Shown: positions 17,489 to 25,300, numbered from the stretch's first letter. The stretch: DNA of 64,000 nt from Pseudoalteromonas shioyasakiensis (GCF_001550135.1 NZ_LRUE01000015.1:496001-560000), one strand, 5' to 3'. The notes: generated by a model from the sequence alone, not told the origin. A program made the numbers and translations.

Positions 17489-18457
17489 TTAGTTCTCCTT
17501 GTTTTGACTACGAGACACTTGCTCGTCATTTTGCCAAAAATCATAAAAATTAAACCATTGATACGGATAGGCCGCAGCATAAAAACTGAGCCTTTGCGCA
17601 TAATCGCTAACAATTTGTTGTAATGTTTGTTGCCTCGTTTTACGTGGTAAAACGAGCTTGTCGGCGTATTTTTCAAAAATCACGCGGTAAAATGTTTCGC
17701 CATTGGGCTTTTTATCTTTTAAACAAAACAGATGAAAAACCGGGCAATCTAACAGCGCAGCTAAAATAAATGGCCCTTGTGAAAAAGGGGCTGGCTTACC
17801 TAAAAAGTCAGCTTCAATAACTCTTCCTGCGGTGGTTGTACTGGTTCTATCACCGACAATCACCACAATTTCACCCTGCTCGACTTTTTCTTTGAGCATA
17901 ATTGCCATATCAGGGCCAAGATCGGTTACTTGAATGAGGTTTACCGCAACATCCGGATTAATACTTTTCAGTAATTTATTAAATTCAACAGCATGATGCG
18001 TAAACACCAATACATTGATTTTTTTACTGTTTCGATGTTGGCTAAGAGCTCTACATACCTCTAAGTTACCAAGGTGTGAGCCGATAAAAATAGCCCCTTG
18101 CTGTTGCTCATCAAGTTGTTTAAACAGCGCTTCGTTGGTGTAAAGAATATTATGTTGCTGAATTCGTCCAAGCCAGGCATCTATTTTGTCAAAGGCGCTG
18201 TCAGCGAAGCAGCGAAAATGACGAAAGCTATCGCGCCAAGTAACTGCTTTACTATTGCCATTCACCTTGCGCGCTTGGGTTAAGAATGCATGTGATGCTT
18301 GGCGGGCAGTTTTGCCTGTTAAAAACAAATAAAATACCACCGGAAACAAAACCAACCACAAGCCTTTTCGACCAAATACGCGATAACATACGAGCAATAT
18401 TTGCATGCCTAAGCGATTGCCACGTTCTTGCATTTTTGACCAGTGCTTTACAGCCAT
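17489..18457 (-). CDS. LpxL/HtrB-like lipid acyltransferase (C-terminal half of an ApeJ equivalent)
   Basis: A protein of 322 residues with one N-terminal TM segment (residues about 27-48: 'GLWLVLFPVVFYLFL'), 'FIGSHLGNLEVCRAL', whose H-x4-E is the acyltransferase catalytic dyad of the LpxL family, and 'VVIVGDRTS' and 'FLGKPAPFSQGPFILA' further on. It likely transfers the polyene, or another acyl chain, to a lipid at the inner membrane. Its start overlaps the stop of the glycosyltransferase gene by one base. In the E. coli-type cluster these two functions are joined in one protein, ApeJ, as I recall it; here they are separate. Confidence 0.8.
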   Translation of the reverse strand: MAVKHWSKMQERGNRLGMQILLVCYRVFGRKGLWLVLFPVVFYLFLTGKTARQASHAFLTQARKVNGNSKAVTWRDSFRHFRCFADSAFDKIDAWLGRIQQHNILYTNEALFKQLDEQQQGAIFIGSHLGNLEVCRALSQHRNSKKINVLVFTHHAVEFNKLLKSINPDVAVNLIQVTDLGPDMAIMLKEKVEQGEIVVIVGDRTSTTTAGRVIEADFLGKPAPFSQGPFILAALLDCPVFHLFCLKDKKPNGETFYRVIFEKYADKLVLPRKTRQQTLQQIVSDYAQRLSFYAAAYPYQWFNFYDFWQNDEQVSRSQNKEN

Positions 18458-19194
18458 TAGCCTGCCACCTTACGCCAAAGTAGCTTAGGTGAGCGTAGCA
18501 ACATGCCAAAGAATAAGCGCGTGTGCAGCCAAGAAATACCTACATTATCGTGTAAGGCTCGAAAATGAGATACGCCACTTTCAGGGTAAATGACCTGGGT
18601 TGGCAAAAACGTGACTTTAACACCTTGCCAATAAAGCCTGACTAAAATTTCAATATCAAAGTCCATGCGCTTGCCAAGCGTTTGCTTAGCCATTAATTGC
18701 TCAACGGCTGCTAAGGGATAAACCCGAAAACCACACATTGAATCAACAATATCAAAGCTGAGTGTTTCTACCCAAACCCAAAAATGGGTGATATAACGAC
18801 TCAAATAACGATGCTTTGGCACGGAGCTATCATAAATAGGACAACCACTGATCACCTTGTTAGGTGATGCATTACTTAGTTCAATCAACTTACTAATATC
18901 GGATAACGAATGCTGACCGTCGGCATCAACCTGAATGGCATGGCTAAATCCTTGCTGGTAGGCAGCCATCAAGCCAGTTTGAACTGCACCACCCTTACCT
19001 TGATTTTCAGCATGGCTTATCAAGGTTAAAAAATCGTACTGTGCGTCAAGCTCTGCAAATACTTGCTTGGCATCTGCGTCACTGCCATCATCAACCATGA
19101 TTATCGGCAGCTTTAGCTCTTTTAGCTCATCGAGTACTGCAGCGATAGCATGGGTGTGATTGTAATTAGGAATAACAATACAAAACTGGTTCAT
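18457..19194 (-). CDS. GT2-family glycosyltransferase (N-terminal half of an ApeJ equivalent)
   Basis: A protein of 245 residues. Family-2 glycosyltransferase motifs: 'CIVIPNYNHTHAIAAVLDEL' (nucleotide-sugar loop), 'IMVDDGSDAD' and 'IQVDADGQHSLSD' (the D-x-D metal site), then 'FDIVDSMCGFRVYPL' and 'DFDIEILVRLYWQG', as in dolichol-phosphate-mannose-synthase-like enzymes. It may glycosylate the lipid to which the aryl polyene is attached. It is soluble or membrane associated (no TM helix seen). It follows apeI by three bases and overlaps the acyltransferase gene by one. Confidence 0.82.
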   Translation of the reverse strand: MNQFCIVIPNYNHTHAIAAVLDELKELKLPIIMVDDGSDADAKQVFAELDAQYDFLTLISHAENQGKGGAVQTGLMAAYQQGFSHAIQVDADGQHSLSDISKLIELSNASPNKVISGCPIYDSSVPKHRYLSRYITHFWVWVETLSFDIVDSMCGFRVYPLAAVEQLMAKQTLGKRMDFDIEILVRLYWQGVKVTFLPTQVIYPESGVSHFRALHDNVGISWLHTRLFFGMLLRSPKLLWRKVAG

Positions 19195-19197
19195 GGC

Positions 19198-19551
19198 TTA
19201 ATCACAAAATACAATTCGACCAGACGCATGCTGGCCTTTTTCTGATTGATAGCTAAACAAACATTTGCCTTTTGCATTGCGCTCAAGGGTTAGGTTTACC
19301 GTCATATCAGGGGTTGTTACTACCTGAAACTTTAACACTTCTAAATCTTGTATTAGTTTGCCAAAACCCAAATATTGCTGAGCATATTTTACTGCCCAAT
19401 CCAGCTGTACTACGCCTGCTAAAATTGGCGCATCAGGAAAGTGGCCGCGAAAATAATCTAAATCAGCCGCAATGGTTAACGCTAAACTCACGCTAGTTTC
19501 TGTTTGTGATAAAACGGCCACCTCTGGGGTCACGTTATTCAGGCTTGGCAA
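19198..19551 (-). CDS. apeI: ApeI-family 3-hydroxyacyl-ACP dehydratase
   Basis: A hotdog protein of 117 residues. 'DYFRGHFPDAPILAGVVQLDWAVKYAQ' is the diagnostic FabZ-like stretch: the His in GHFPD is catalytic, and the Asp in 'VQLDWA' takes the place of the FabZ Glu/Asp. It should dehydrate the 3-hydroxyacyl intermediate together with ApeP (9399-9854), encoded 9 kb downstream. The gene overlaps apeH by 17 bases and is followed by the glycosyltransferase gene after three bases. Confidence 0.85.
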   Translation of the reverse strand: MPSLNNVTPEVAVLSQTETSVSLALTIAADLDYFRGHFPDAPILAGVVQLDWAVKYAQQYLGFGKLIQDLEVLKFQVVTTPDMTVNLTLERNAKGKCLFSYQSEKGQHASGRIVFCD

Positions 19552-20893
19552 AATACTGCTCCAATGTTTTTAAACTTAATTTAGCTTGGCTGTTAAAAGG
19601 AAGTGCATCGATGTAGCGCCATTTACGTGGTAAGCAAATACGTTCAAAGCGGTTTGAGAGGTGTGCTTGTAAAGCGCGGTTAATTGCCAATTTACCCTGT
19701 TGTTCAAGCTCTTTATTTGCCTCATCACTGAGTACAACCACCGCACCAATTTGCACGCGCTTAGCTGGAATAACCACCACTTTTACTTCTTTTACCCAGT
19801 CGTGACTTTGCAGATAACTCTCAAGCTCATCTAGATTCAAACGTTTTTCTTCAATTTTTATCGTTCTGTCTATACGGCCCAACAGTTTAAATTGACCATT
19901 TTTATGAATAAGCGCTCTATCATCTAAAGGGAAATTCGATTGCTCTAAAATCGCAGAATCTAGCATCAAGCGCCCTTCATGATTCAGCGATAAAAAATTA
20001 CCATTAAACGGCTGCCATGGTACATCAACCGCCGCCTGTGTAACTTGTCGATAAGCAATACCGCCGGTTTCGGTACTACCAAATACTTGGGTAGCAGGGC
20101 GAGCTAACTGGTTAAATAAAGTTTCGGCATGCTCATTATTGAGTGGTCCGCCAGAGGAGAATAACCACTTAATTTTGTCGCGATCAGGAATTAACACATT
20201 ATCAGCACATAAACGGCCAAGTTGCGCAGGGCTTGAAACGAGCGCTGCATAACGAATATTTTTTAGTCTTTGCGCAATATGTTCAGGATACTGAATTTGT
20301 TCACTATCAATTATATGGCCTTTCGCCAACGGCCAAAGTAAACGAAATAATAAGCCGTAAATATGTTGATGCGAAACAGTTGCTAAAAACGTAAATTGGC
20401 TGGGTAAGTCAAATGACATTGAAAGTACTGCAAGCTCTCGATTTAATACCCGCCACGGTTTTACTATCGGTTTAGATTGTCCAGATGAGCCTGACGTATA
20501 AAATATAACCGCTGTGTTTGTTGGCCATTGTAAACGGTTAGTTTGCAAGGGCGTGTGACCAAGGCTGTGCTCAAGGTTAGTAAAAAGCACATCGTCATCG
20601 ATATTGGTCGCATCGCCGGCAAAAAAAGCAGACTGTGCTAGCAATAAACTTAAGGTTTCGTGCTGACCATTAGGTGGCAAAATAACATTATAACCACTAC
20701 ACGCTAAGGCAAATAAGCGCACTGCAAATTGGTAGGTATCAGGATGGAATAACACCACATGGCTGCCAGCTTTAAGCGCTGTGAGCTTACTTTGATAAGC
20801 CGCAATATCAGCAAAAAACTGTGTTTGTGTTATTGGCTGCCCTGTAACAACAAATGCAGCGTCTGGGTGAAATTTCAGGTTACTCGCTACCAT
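19535..20893 (-). CDS. apeH: adenylate-forming aryl-acid ligase ApeH
   Basis: An AMP-forming ligase of 452 residues. The ATP-binding P-loop 'VIFYTSGSSGQSKPIVK' is at about residues 130-146; 'QVFGSTETGGIAYR' holds the adenine-binding motif; 'LLGRIDRTIKIEEKRLN' is the hinge with the Asp and Lys of the C-terminal domain, and 'NSQAKLSLKTLEQY' has the late catalytic Lys. At 452 residues it is shorter than most acyl-CoA synthetases. It should activate the aryl-acrylate from the ammonia-lyase and load it on ApeE or ApeF. It overlaps apeG by 14 bases and apeI by 17. Confidence 0.85.
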   Translation of the reverse strand: MVASNLKFHPDAAFVVTGQPITQTQFFADIAAYQSKLTALKAGSHVVLFHPDTYQFAVRLFALACSGYNVILPPNGQHETLSLLLAQSAFFAGDATNIDDDVLFTNLEHSLGHTPLQTNRLQWPTNTAVIFYTSGSSGQSKPIVKPWRVLNRELAVLSMSFDLPSQFTFLATVSHQHIYGLLFRLLWPLAKGHIIDSEQIQYPEHIAQRLKNIRYAALVSSPAQLGRLCADNVLIPDRDKIKWLFSSGGPLNNEHAETLFNQLARPATQVFGSTETGGIAYRQVTQAAVDVPWQPFNGNFLSLNHEGRLMLDSAILEQSNFPLDDRALIHKNGQFKLLGRIDRTIKIEEKRLNLDELESYLQSHDWVKEVKVVVIPAKRVQIGAVVVLSDEANKELEQQGKLAINRALQAHLSNRFERICLPRKWRYIDALPFNSQAKLSLKTLEQYFAKPE

Positions 20894-21446
20894 TACTTTT
20901 AACCTTTTGTCTTACAAGCCATTCCACAAGGCCTAAGAGAGCTATCAGAATATAGGCTATTAATCCGTTATACAGAGTCCATGTCTGTAACGAAGTAAAT
21001 AGGCTAGTGTATAACGCAATACTGCCATTAATAATAAAAAACGCGCACCATACTTTAGTAACTTGGCGCGTGTAATTAACCCCTTTTTCATCAAGATCAG
21101 GCTCTTTAATTCGAGCAAAACTTTCAATGACTGTTGGGCCACTTTTCAACGAATAAGCAAAGGTTATGGCCATTACTGTATTTATAATGACTGGGTAAAG
21201 CTTTAAGCCCAGATCACTGTTAAAAAACTGCGTCGTTGCTAAAGCGATAATAGCCAAAATAGAGGCTGGCTTTATCCATGGCATAGATGTCAGTAACTTC
21301 TTGCTAAGTAAAAGCCTTAAACCTAACAATACCATCAATACCAAGCTCACTTGCCTTAATGAGATATGCTGTAATCCAAAATACACAATAAATGGGTATA
21401 AAGATAAGCATACTAAGAGCAGTGTTGTGGTTATCACTTTGAGCAT
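20880..21446 (-). CDS. apeG: ApeG-like inner-membrane protein (COG4648 type)
   Basis: A membrane protein of 188 residues with about six hydrophobic helices (residues 1-25, 30-48, 58-75, 82-98, 128-148, 158-178). Between helices 4 and 5 is a conserved-looking loop, 'IKEPDLDEKGVNYTRQVTKVW', which is the hallmark of the COG4648 proteins that sit beside AMP-ligases in APE clusters. No catalytic motif is evident, and the molecular role is not known; it may hold the complex at the membrane. It follows apeF by eight bases and overlaps apeH by 14. Confidence 0.7.
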   Translation of the reverse strand: MLKVITTTLLLVCLSLYPFIVYFGLQHISLRQVSLVLMVLLGLRLLLSKKLLTSMPWIKPASILAIIALATTQFFNSDLGLKLYPVIINTVMAITFAYSLKSGPTVIESFARIKEPDLDEKGVNYTRQVTKVWCAFFIINGSIALYTSLFTSLQTWTLYNGLIAYILIALLGLVEWLVRQKVKSNGSE

Positions 21447-21454
21447 AGTAATGT

Positions 21455-21700
21455 TTATGAAACGAGCTTTTCTACTTCGTTTACAACATCTTGCACAGTA
21501 CGCACTTGCTTAAATGCATCTGGCTCAATTTTCTTACCAGTGATTTCGCGTAGTTTTACAACTAAATCAACAGCATCAATGCTATCAAGATCTAGGTCTT
21601 GATACAGGTGCGCATCTAGGCTGATATCATCAGCATCGATCTCAAATTCATCTACTAAAATGCCCTGTAAAACGTTGTAAATGTCAGCAGCGGTTTTCAT
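21455..21700 (-). CDS. apeF: acyl carrier protein ApeF
   Basis: A protein of 81 residues. The ATG at 21700 is chosen because AGGAATAAGC lies immediately upstream; an upstream in-frame start overlaps apeE and would add a non-ACP extension. The phosphopantetheine site is Ser in 'DLDLDSIDAVDLVVKL' (D-S-I motif near residue 38). It carries starter and growing polyene as a thioester through ApeO/C, ApeR, ApeQ and ApeI/P. It is the second carrier protein of the operon. Confidence 0.9.
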   Translation of the reverse strand: MKTAADIYNVLQGILVDEFEIDADDISLDAHLYQDLDLDSIDAVDLVVKLREITGKKIEPDAFKQVRTVQDVVNEVEKLVS

Positions 21701-21725
21701 GCTTATTCCTACTTCTAAGTCTGTA

Positions 21726-21983
21726 TTATGATTGGTGTTGGTTAATAAATTCTGCCAATGCATCTACCGATGCAAAATGGGCTTTTGTTTGTTCTGAGTT
21801 TGCGTCAATCTTAACGTTAAACTCTTTTTTAATGGCTAAGCCAAGCTCAAGCGCATCGATACTATCTAGGCCTAAACCATCAACAAACAAAGGTTGGTCA
21901 TTTTCAATATCATCCACGGTAATATCTTCAAGATCTAAGCTGCTAATGATTAATTGTTTTATTTTGTTCTTTAGTTCAGTCAT
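21726..21983 (-). CDS. apeE: acyl carrier protein ApeE
   Basis: A protein of 85 residues with the carrier-protein motif 'GLGLDSIDALELGLAIKKEF'; the Ser (near residue 41) is the site of phosphopantetheinylation. It is acidic, as ACPs are. It overlaps apeD by four bases and precedes apeF by 25. Two different carrier proteins in tandem are typical of APE clusters; one probably takes the starter and the other the extension, but the sequence does not tell which. Confidence 0.88.
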   Translation of the reverse strand: MTELKNKIKQLIISSLDLEDITVDDIENDQPLFVDGLGLDSIDALELGLAIKKEFNVKIDANSEQTKAHFASVDALAEFINQHQS

Positions 21984-22765
21984 AGGTGCCTGAGTTCCTC
22001 TGAAAAGTAATGTTGCAAATCACGGGTTAATTGTCGTGCTTGCATGGCGGGTTGTTCATTATTAAATGTGTCGTTAAACGTAAATGGGTCAGTGGCAAAG
22101 CGCATCTCAAAATGCGCTTTTGTTGCGGCAACGCAATACCATGGTGTGCCTTTAGTCAAAGTGCTGGGTTTCATACTAATCAGCACTGAGGTAATTGGGG
22201 CTTCACAACGCGCAGCAATATTCGCAGCGCCACGCTTAAATTTTAACTGTTCACCTGGGGTTGTGCGGGTGCCTTCAGGAAAGATAATCAGGTTATTTCC
22301 AGCAGCGAGTGATGCTTCACAATCATTAAGTAACTCTTGCGGGTCTTCATTACTAATATAACCTGTGCCTTTAATGACACCGCGCATAAATGGATTTTTA
22401 AATAGGTGTGCTTTGACCACGCAGTCAGCATTTTTAATCACAGATATCAGCACCACAACATCAATTAATGAAGGATGATTGGCAAGTACTAACTGCCCTT
22501 TAAGATCATGAAATTTCTGTTTATCTTGCACAGAGAAATGGATAGCACCGGTGTAATGCATTAAGGCAACAAAGAATTTAAAACTATAGTGAACCGTTAA
22601 ACGGGCTTTTTGCTTACGTTTCGCTTGGCAAGGTTCAAATAAACGTTGTAGAGGCAAAACCAACAAGGTGAGTACAATACCGCCAAAACCAAATACAGAA
22701 AAACAAAACCCGGTTGCCAGTACCCGCCAAATTTTATTCAACTTAATGTAAACGTTAGTCGCCAT
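21980..22765 (-). CDS. apeD: lysophospholipid-type acyltransferase ApeD (PlsC-like)
   Basis: A protein of 261 residues with an N-terminal TM helix (residues 14-40) and the PlsC motif H-x4-D at His97-Asp102 ('ANHPSLIDVV'), followed by 'FPEGTRTTPGEQLKFKRG', the glycerol-phosphate binding block. It likely moves the polyene acyl group from carrier protein to a lysophospholipid-like acceptor at the inner membrane. It overlaps apeC by 11 bases and apeE by four. Confidence 0.85.
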   Translation of the reverse strand: MATNVYIKLNKIWRVLATGFCFSVFGFGGIVLTLLVLPLQRLFEPCQAKRKQKARLTVHYSFKFFVALMHYTGAIHFSVQDKQKFHDLKGQLVLANHPSLIDVVVLISVIKNADCVVKAHLFKNPFMRGVIKGTGYISNEDPQELLNDCEASLAAGNNLIIFPEGTRTTPGEQLKFKRGAANIAARCEAPITSVLISMKPSTLTKGTPWYCVAATKAHFEMRFATDPFTFNDTFNNEQPAMQARQLTRDLQHYFSEELRHL

Positions 22766-23465
22766 GGTACTGTAGCATCCAAGCTGATTGTTGATGTGAA
22801 AGCAGCGATTGTGATCCTTTGCTTGTTAAAGCAGCTGCTAATTGCAAACTCAGTGGTAAACACGAGTCACTTTGAGTATGTTCTGATTCAGGAAGTTTCG
22901 TTAATTCAAAATATGGCTTACCGGTCTGCGCTGTTGATAATACGAACGATACACTATGAGCAATTTGTTGCTCGTCGCTAAATGCTAAGTACTCATCTGG
23001 TAATACACTTTCGGCATGAGCAATCAAAATTTGCTGTTCAATACCACTATGAACACGCGCAAAACCATCTATCATGGCTGAAATAATACTGTCTTGACCA
23101 CCAGCAATAGCATTCATCGGGGCTTTATTTTTTGCAATAATCGAAAATAATCCGGTTGCAGCATTATGTACACTCAAACCAAATGCGGTCGGAGAAAGAG
23201 GTTCTTGTTCGACAAGTGAATGTAACAGTTGCGATGTTTTTGGTAAGTCGCCATGACGCGATGAAAAATTAACAGCTAGCTGCTGATACTCACCTTGCGC
23301 TTGATGCATAGTATGAAGCGCCATTTTCATAAATGGGCTTAAGCGGCGGCGCTGCATCGGTGCAACCCAGCTTAAATCAAGGTCAGCAAGATTGAGATGG
23401 CTTAATTCTGCTATTTGTTGCTCGGGTGCAACCCATAAACTCAAATTCTCAACAACAAATTTCAC
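22755..23465 (-). CDS. apeC: ketosynthase-like chain-length-factor protein ApeC
   Basis: A protein of 236 residues, first gene of the operon, starting with GTG. It matches the 'beta-ketoacyl synthase-like N-terminal domain' family (Ketoacyl-synt_2): 'VAPMQRRRLSPFMKMALHTMHQA', 'VNFSSRHGDLPKTSQLLHSL' and 'SPTAFGLSVHNAATGLFSI'. The active-site Cys of true ketosynthases is absent; 'SVHNAATG' occupies the place and has no Cys. It has only about half the length of a ketosynthase. In the characterised APE system such a protein forms a complex with ApeO. The 106 bases upstream hold the dapA terminator and presumably the operon promoter. Confidence 0.8.
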   Translation of the reverse strand: MKFVVENLSLWVAPEQQIAELSHLNLADLDLSWVAPMQRRRLSPFMKMALHTMHQAQGEYQQLAVNFSSRHGDLPKTSQLLHSLVEQEPLSPTAFGLSVHNAATGLFSIIAKNKAPMNAIAGGQDSIISAMIDGFARVHSGIEQQILIAHAESVLPDEYLAFSDEQQIAHSVSFVLSTAQTGKPYFELTKLPESEHTQSDSCLPLSLQLAAALTSKGSQSLLSHQQSAWMLQYHGD

Positions 23466-23533
23466 AAATATTATTCTTATAACGCCAAACGATTGCTAAT
23501 TTTACCTATTAGCTACAAAAAAGTAAAACAATG

Positions 23534-23561
23534 GTGCTTAATTACAGCCGTAATTAAGCAC
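23534..23561 (-). terminator. hairpin between dapA and the APE operon
   Basis: A perfect 12-bp stem (GTGCTTAATTAC / GTAATTAAGCAC) with a four-base loop lies 10 bases past the dapA stop on the minus strand, with a T-rich stretch (GTTTTACTTTTTTG) further on. It likely separates dapA transcription from the operon that starts at 23465. Confidence 0.65.
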
Positions 23562-23571
23562 TCATTCATTT

Positions 23572-24486
23572 TTATCGTAAAATAACGTCTTTTTCGGTTA
23601 AAAGTTGTGCTTTTTCACCTACTATATCAGCAACATCGAGTTCGTTAATGTAACCTAAACCGATTTGTTGCTGAGCACTTGTTAGTGGCACATAAGGAAG
23701 ACGGAACACAGGATTTACCGCGCCTGTCATCATAAGTGCCGTATTGATTGCAATTGGATTAGGCTCGCAGAATAACCAGCCCATAAGTGGCTGTAGTTTT
23801 GCATTAAGTGCATCATTTTGCTCATCCATTAACTGACGGAATAAGCCTGGAATAATATTAGATGTAACCGAGATAACACCGTGGGCTTTATGAGTGTGTC
23901 TTGCATCATGCGCTTCATCGTCGTTACCTGACCAACAAGCAATACCTTGCTGTTCATAATGAGCAATACGCTCATTGCCACCGCACTCTTTTACACCGAT
24001 AAAGTTTTCGTGCTTCGCAAGTGGCTCAATGATATCGGGTGTTAAGTCTTGGCCTGTACGACCTGCTACGTTGTAGATAAACGCAGGACCAATATCAAGT
24101 AAACGGTTAAAGTGCTCTTTCACGCCCGCCAGCGACGTACGTCCGTAATAAGGGTTAATTTGTAGCGCTGCATCCATACCGGTGGCAAAACCATACTCGG
24201 TTGCTTTAATCGCTTCGCGTGTATTGTTGCTACCTGTATTACCGACAATTAATAAACGGTCAGAGAATTTGCTAACACTGTGAGCAATTAGCATTAAGTG
24301 TTCTTCCCAATTCATTAATTGCCCTTCACCTGTGGTACCACCGACAATAATGCCATCAACACCAGCTGCAATTTGCTGTTCAACAAGGTCGTCATAACAT
24401 GCAAGATCAATTTCACCATTGGTTAAATAAGGTGTTTTTATAGCGGTGATCAAACTTGCTTGTTTAATTGTTTCTAGGTTGCGCAT
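23572..24486 (-). CDS. dapA: plant-type 4-hydroxy-tetrahydrodipicolinate synthase (DapA)
   Basis: A protein of 304 residues from the ATG at 24486; the frame is open further upstream but those codons encode no family residues. It condenses pyruvate with aspartate semialdehyde, the first step to lysine and diaminopimelate. Seen: GGTTGEGQ, catalytic Tyr in 'INPYYGRTS', Schiff-base Lys in 'GVKECGGN', 'WSGNDDEAHDAR', 'VISVTSNIIPGL', 'LNAKLQPLMGWLFCEPNPI' and 'PVFRLPYVPL'. These runs are those of plastid DHDPS of plants rather than of E. coli DapA, including Trp in 'LMNWEEH', which in plants lines the lysine feedback site. No second lysine gene is adjacent. It may be a second copy beside an ordinary dapA elsewhere. 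Confidence 0.8.
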   Translation of the reverse strand: MRNLETIKQASLITAIKTPYLTNGEIDLACYDDLVEQQIAAGVDGIIVGGTTGEGQLMNWEEHLMLIAHSVSKFSDRLLIVGNTGSNNTREAIKATEYGFATGMDAALQINPYYGRTSLAGVKEHFNRLLDIGPAFIYNVAGRTGQDLTPDIIEPLAKHENFIGVKECGGNERIAHYEQQGIACWSGNDDEAHDARHTHKAHGVISVTSNIIPGLFRQLMDEQNDALNAKLQPLMGWLFCEPNPIAINTALMMTGAVNPVFRLPYVPLTSAQQQIGLGYINELDVADIVGEKAQLLTEKDVILR

Positions 24487-24606
24487 AACTTTTTTAATGT
24501 TTGGAAAATTTGCGCTAGTTGTATCACAAACACAGGCATTTTCCGAGTAGTGTGCTGCAATAAATAAAAATACTTGAGAAAAAATCAAAGTTAAGCCAAA
24601 ATCAAA

Positions 24607-24626
24607 CACTGTATAAATTAACAGTG
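24607..24626. promoter_or_regulatory. LexA (SOS) box
   Basis: The sequence is CACTGTATAAATTAACAGTG: CTGT, eight A/T bases, ACAG, with the symmetric flanks extending the dyad. It agrees with the E. coli consensus TACTGTATATATATACAGTA in 15 of 20 positions, including all eight of the CTGT/ACAG core. The centre lies about 30 bases upstream of the DUF6058 start at 24647 and about 130 bases upstream of dapA, so the first is the probable target. A possible -10 (TATAAA) lies inside the box. Confidence 0.65.
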
Positions 24627-24646
24627 TTTATTGTGAGTATTTGATA

Positions 24647-25300
24647 ATGCAACTTTCAAAATTTTTGGCAACCTACTTTTATACCACCGAAGAGCTGTGC
24701 CATACCCTCTCAATTGATGAGGAGACGCTATCGGCATGGCAACAAAGTAGTTTATTTCCAAAGCCGAGTTACTGTTTGCAGAGTCAATTAGAATGCTGTT
24801 CGTATTCGGGCATTTATCAATGCGAAGAATATCAAGACTATTACCCTCGTGGTGCCGCTAGCTGGGGGCAATTAATTATCAAACATGACATAAGCTCATC
24901 CTGCCAAGCATTTAATTATTTTGCTCAGCAATATTCAAATCAACTCAGTAAGCTTGCTGAGCAAGGCTTTGCTATCGATGAAGAATTATTTGGCAGTGAA
25001 ATTGACGAGCACTTACAGCAAGTTTGGCAGCAGTTTTTATGCAGTAAATACGGTGTGCTAACACAAAATGGCTTAGTTGAAGAAGCCGTACAGCTCGATG
25101 TGGCTAAATTATTAATTGATGATATTACGGAATTACGCACAAAAACGGGTTTAAGCGTGGAAGAGCGCCAAAGCTTACATAAAGCGCTCAAATTAATGAA
25201 CCGCGCGTTAAGCCATGGTACGGGCAACGAAGGTAAAAACACCTTGCGCCATCGTTATATTGATGACGTAGTGGCAAAGTACGATCTATCGGTAAAATAA
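24647..25300 (+). CDS. DUF6058-like protein (unknown function) behind an SOS box
   Basis: A protein of 217 residues starting at ATG 24647; no strong ribosome-binding site is seen. The N-terminal region ('FLATYFYTTEELCHTLSIDEETLSAWQQSSLFPKPSYCL') looks like a small helix-turn-helix-type or merR-like module, followed by a Cys-rich stretch with five Cys in about 20 residues ('YCLQSQLECCSYSGIYQCEEY') and then 'YYPRGAASWG'. This arrangement fits DUF6058, a family that databases link to natural-product gene neighbourhoods. The C-terminal half is helical ('LSVEERQSLHKALKLMNRAL' and 'GKNTLRHRYIDDVV'). Clustered Cys could bind zinc. It diverges from dapA; control by LexA is inferred from the box at 24607. 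Confidence 0.6.
   Translation: MQLSKFLATYFYTTEELCHTLSIDEETLSAWQQSSLFPKPSYCLQSQLECCSYSGIYQCEEYQDYYPRGAASWGQLIIKHDISSSCQAFNYFAQQYSNQLSKLAEQGFAIDEELFGSEIDEHLQQVWQQFLCSKYGVLTQNGLVEEAVQLDVAKLLIDDITELRTKTGLSVEERQSLHKALKLMNRALSHGTGNEGKNTLRHRYIDDVVAKYDLSVK

Noticed and set aside
17488..17676. Extended N-terminus of the ammonia-lyase (63 more codons)
   Set aside because: These codons overlap the acyltransferase gene and have no lyase residues; the GTG at 17487 has a clear ribosome-binding site.
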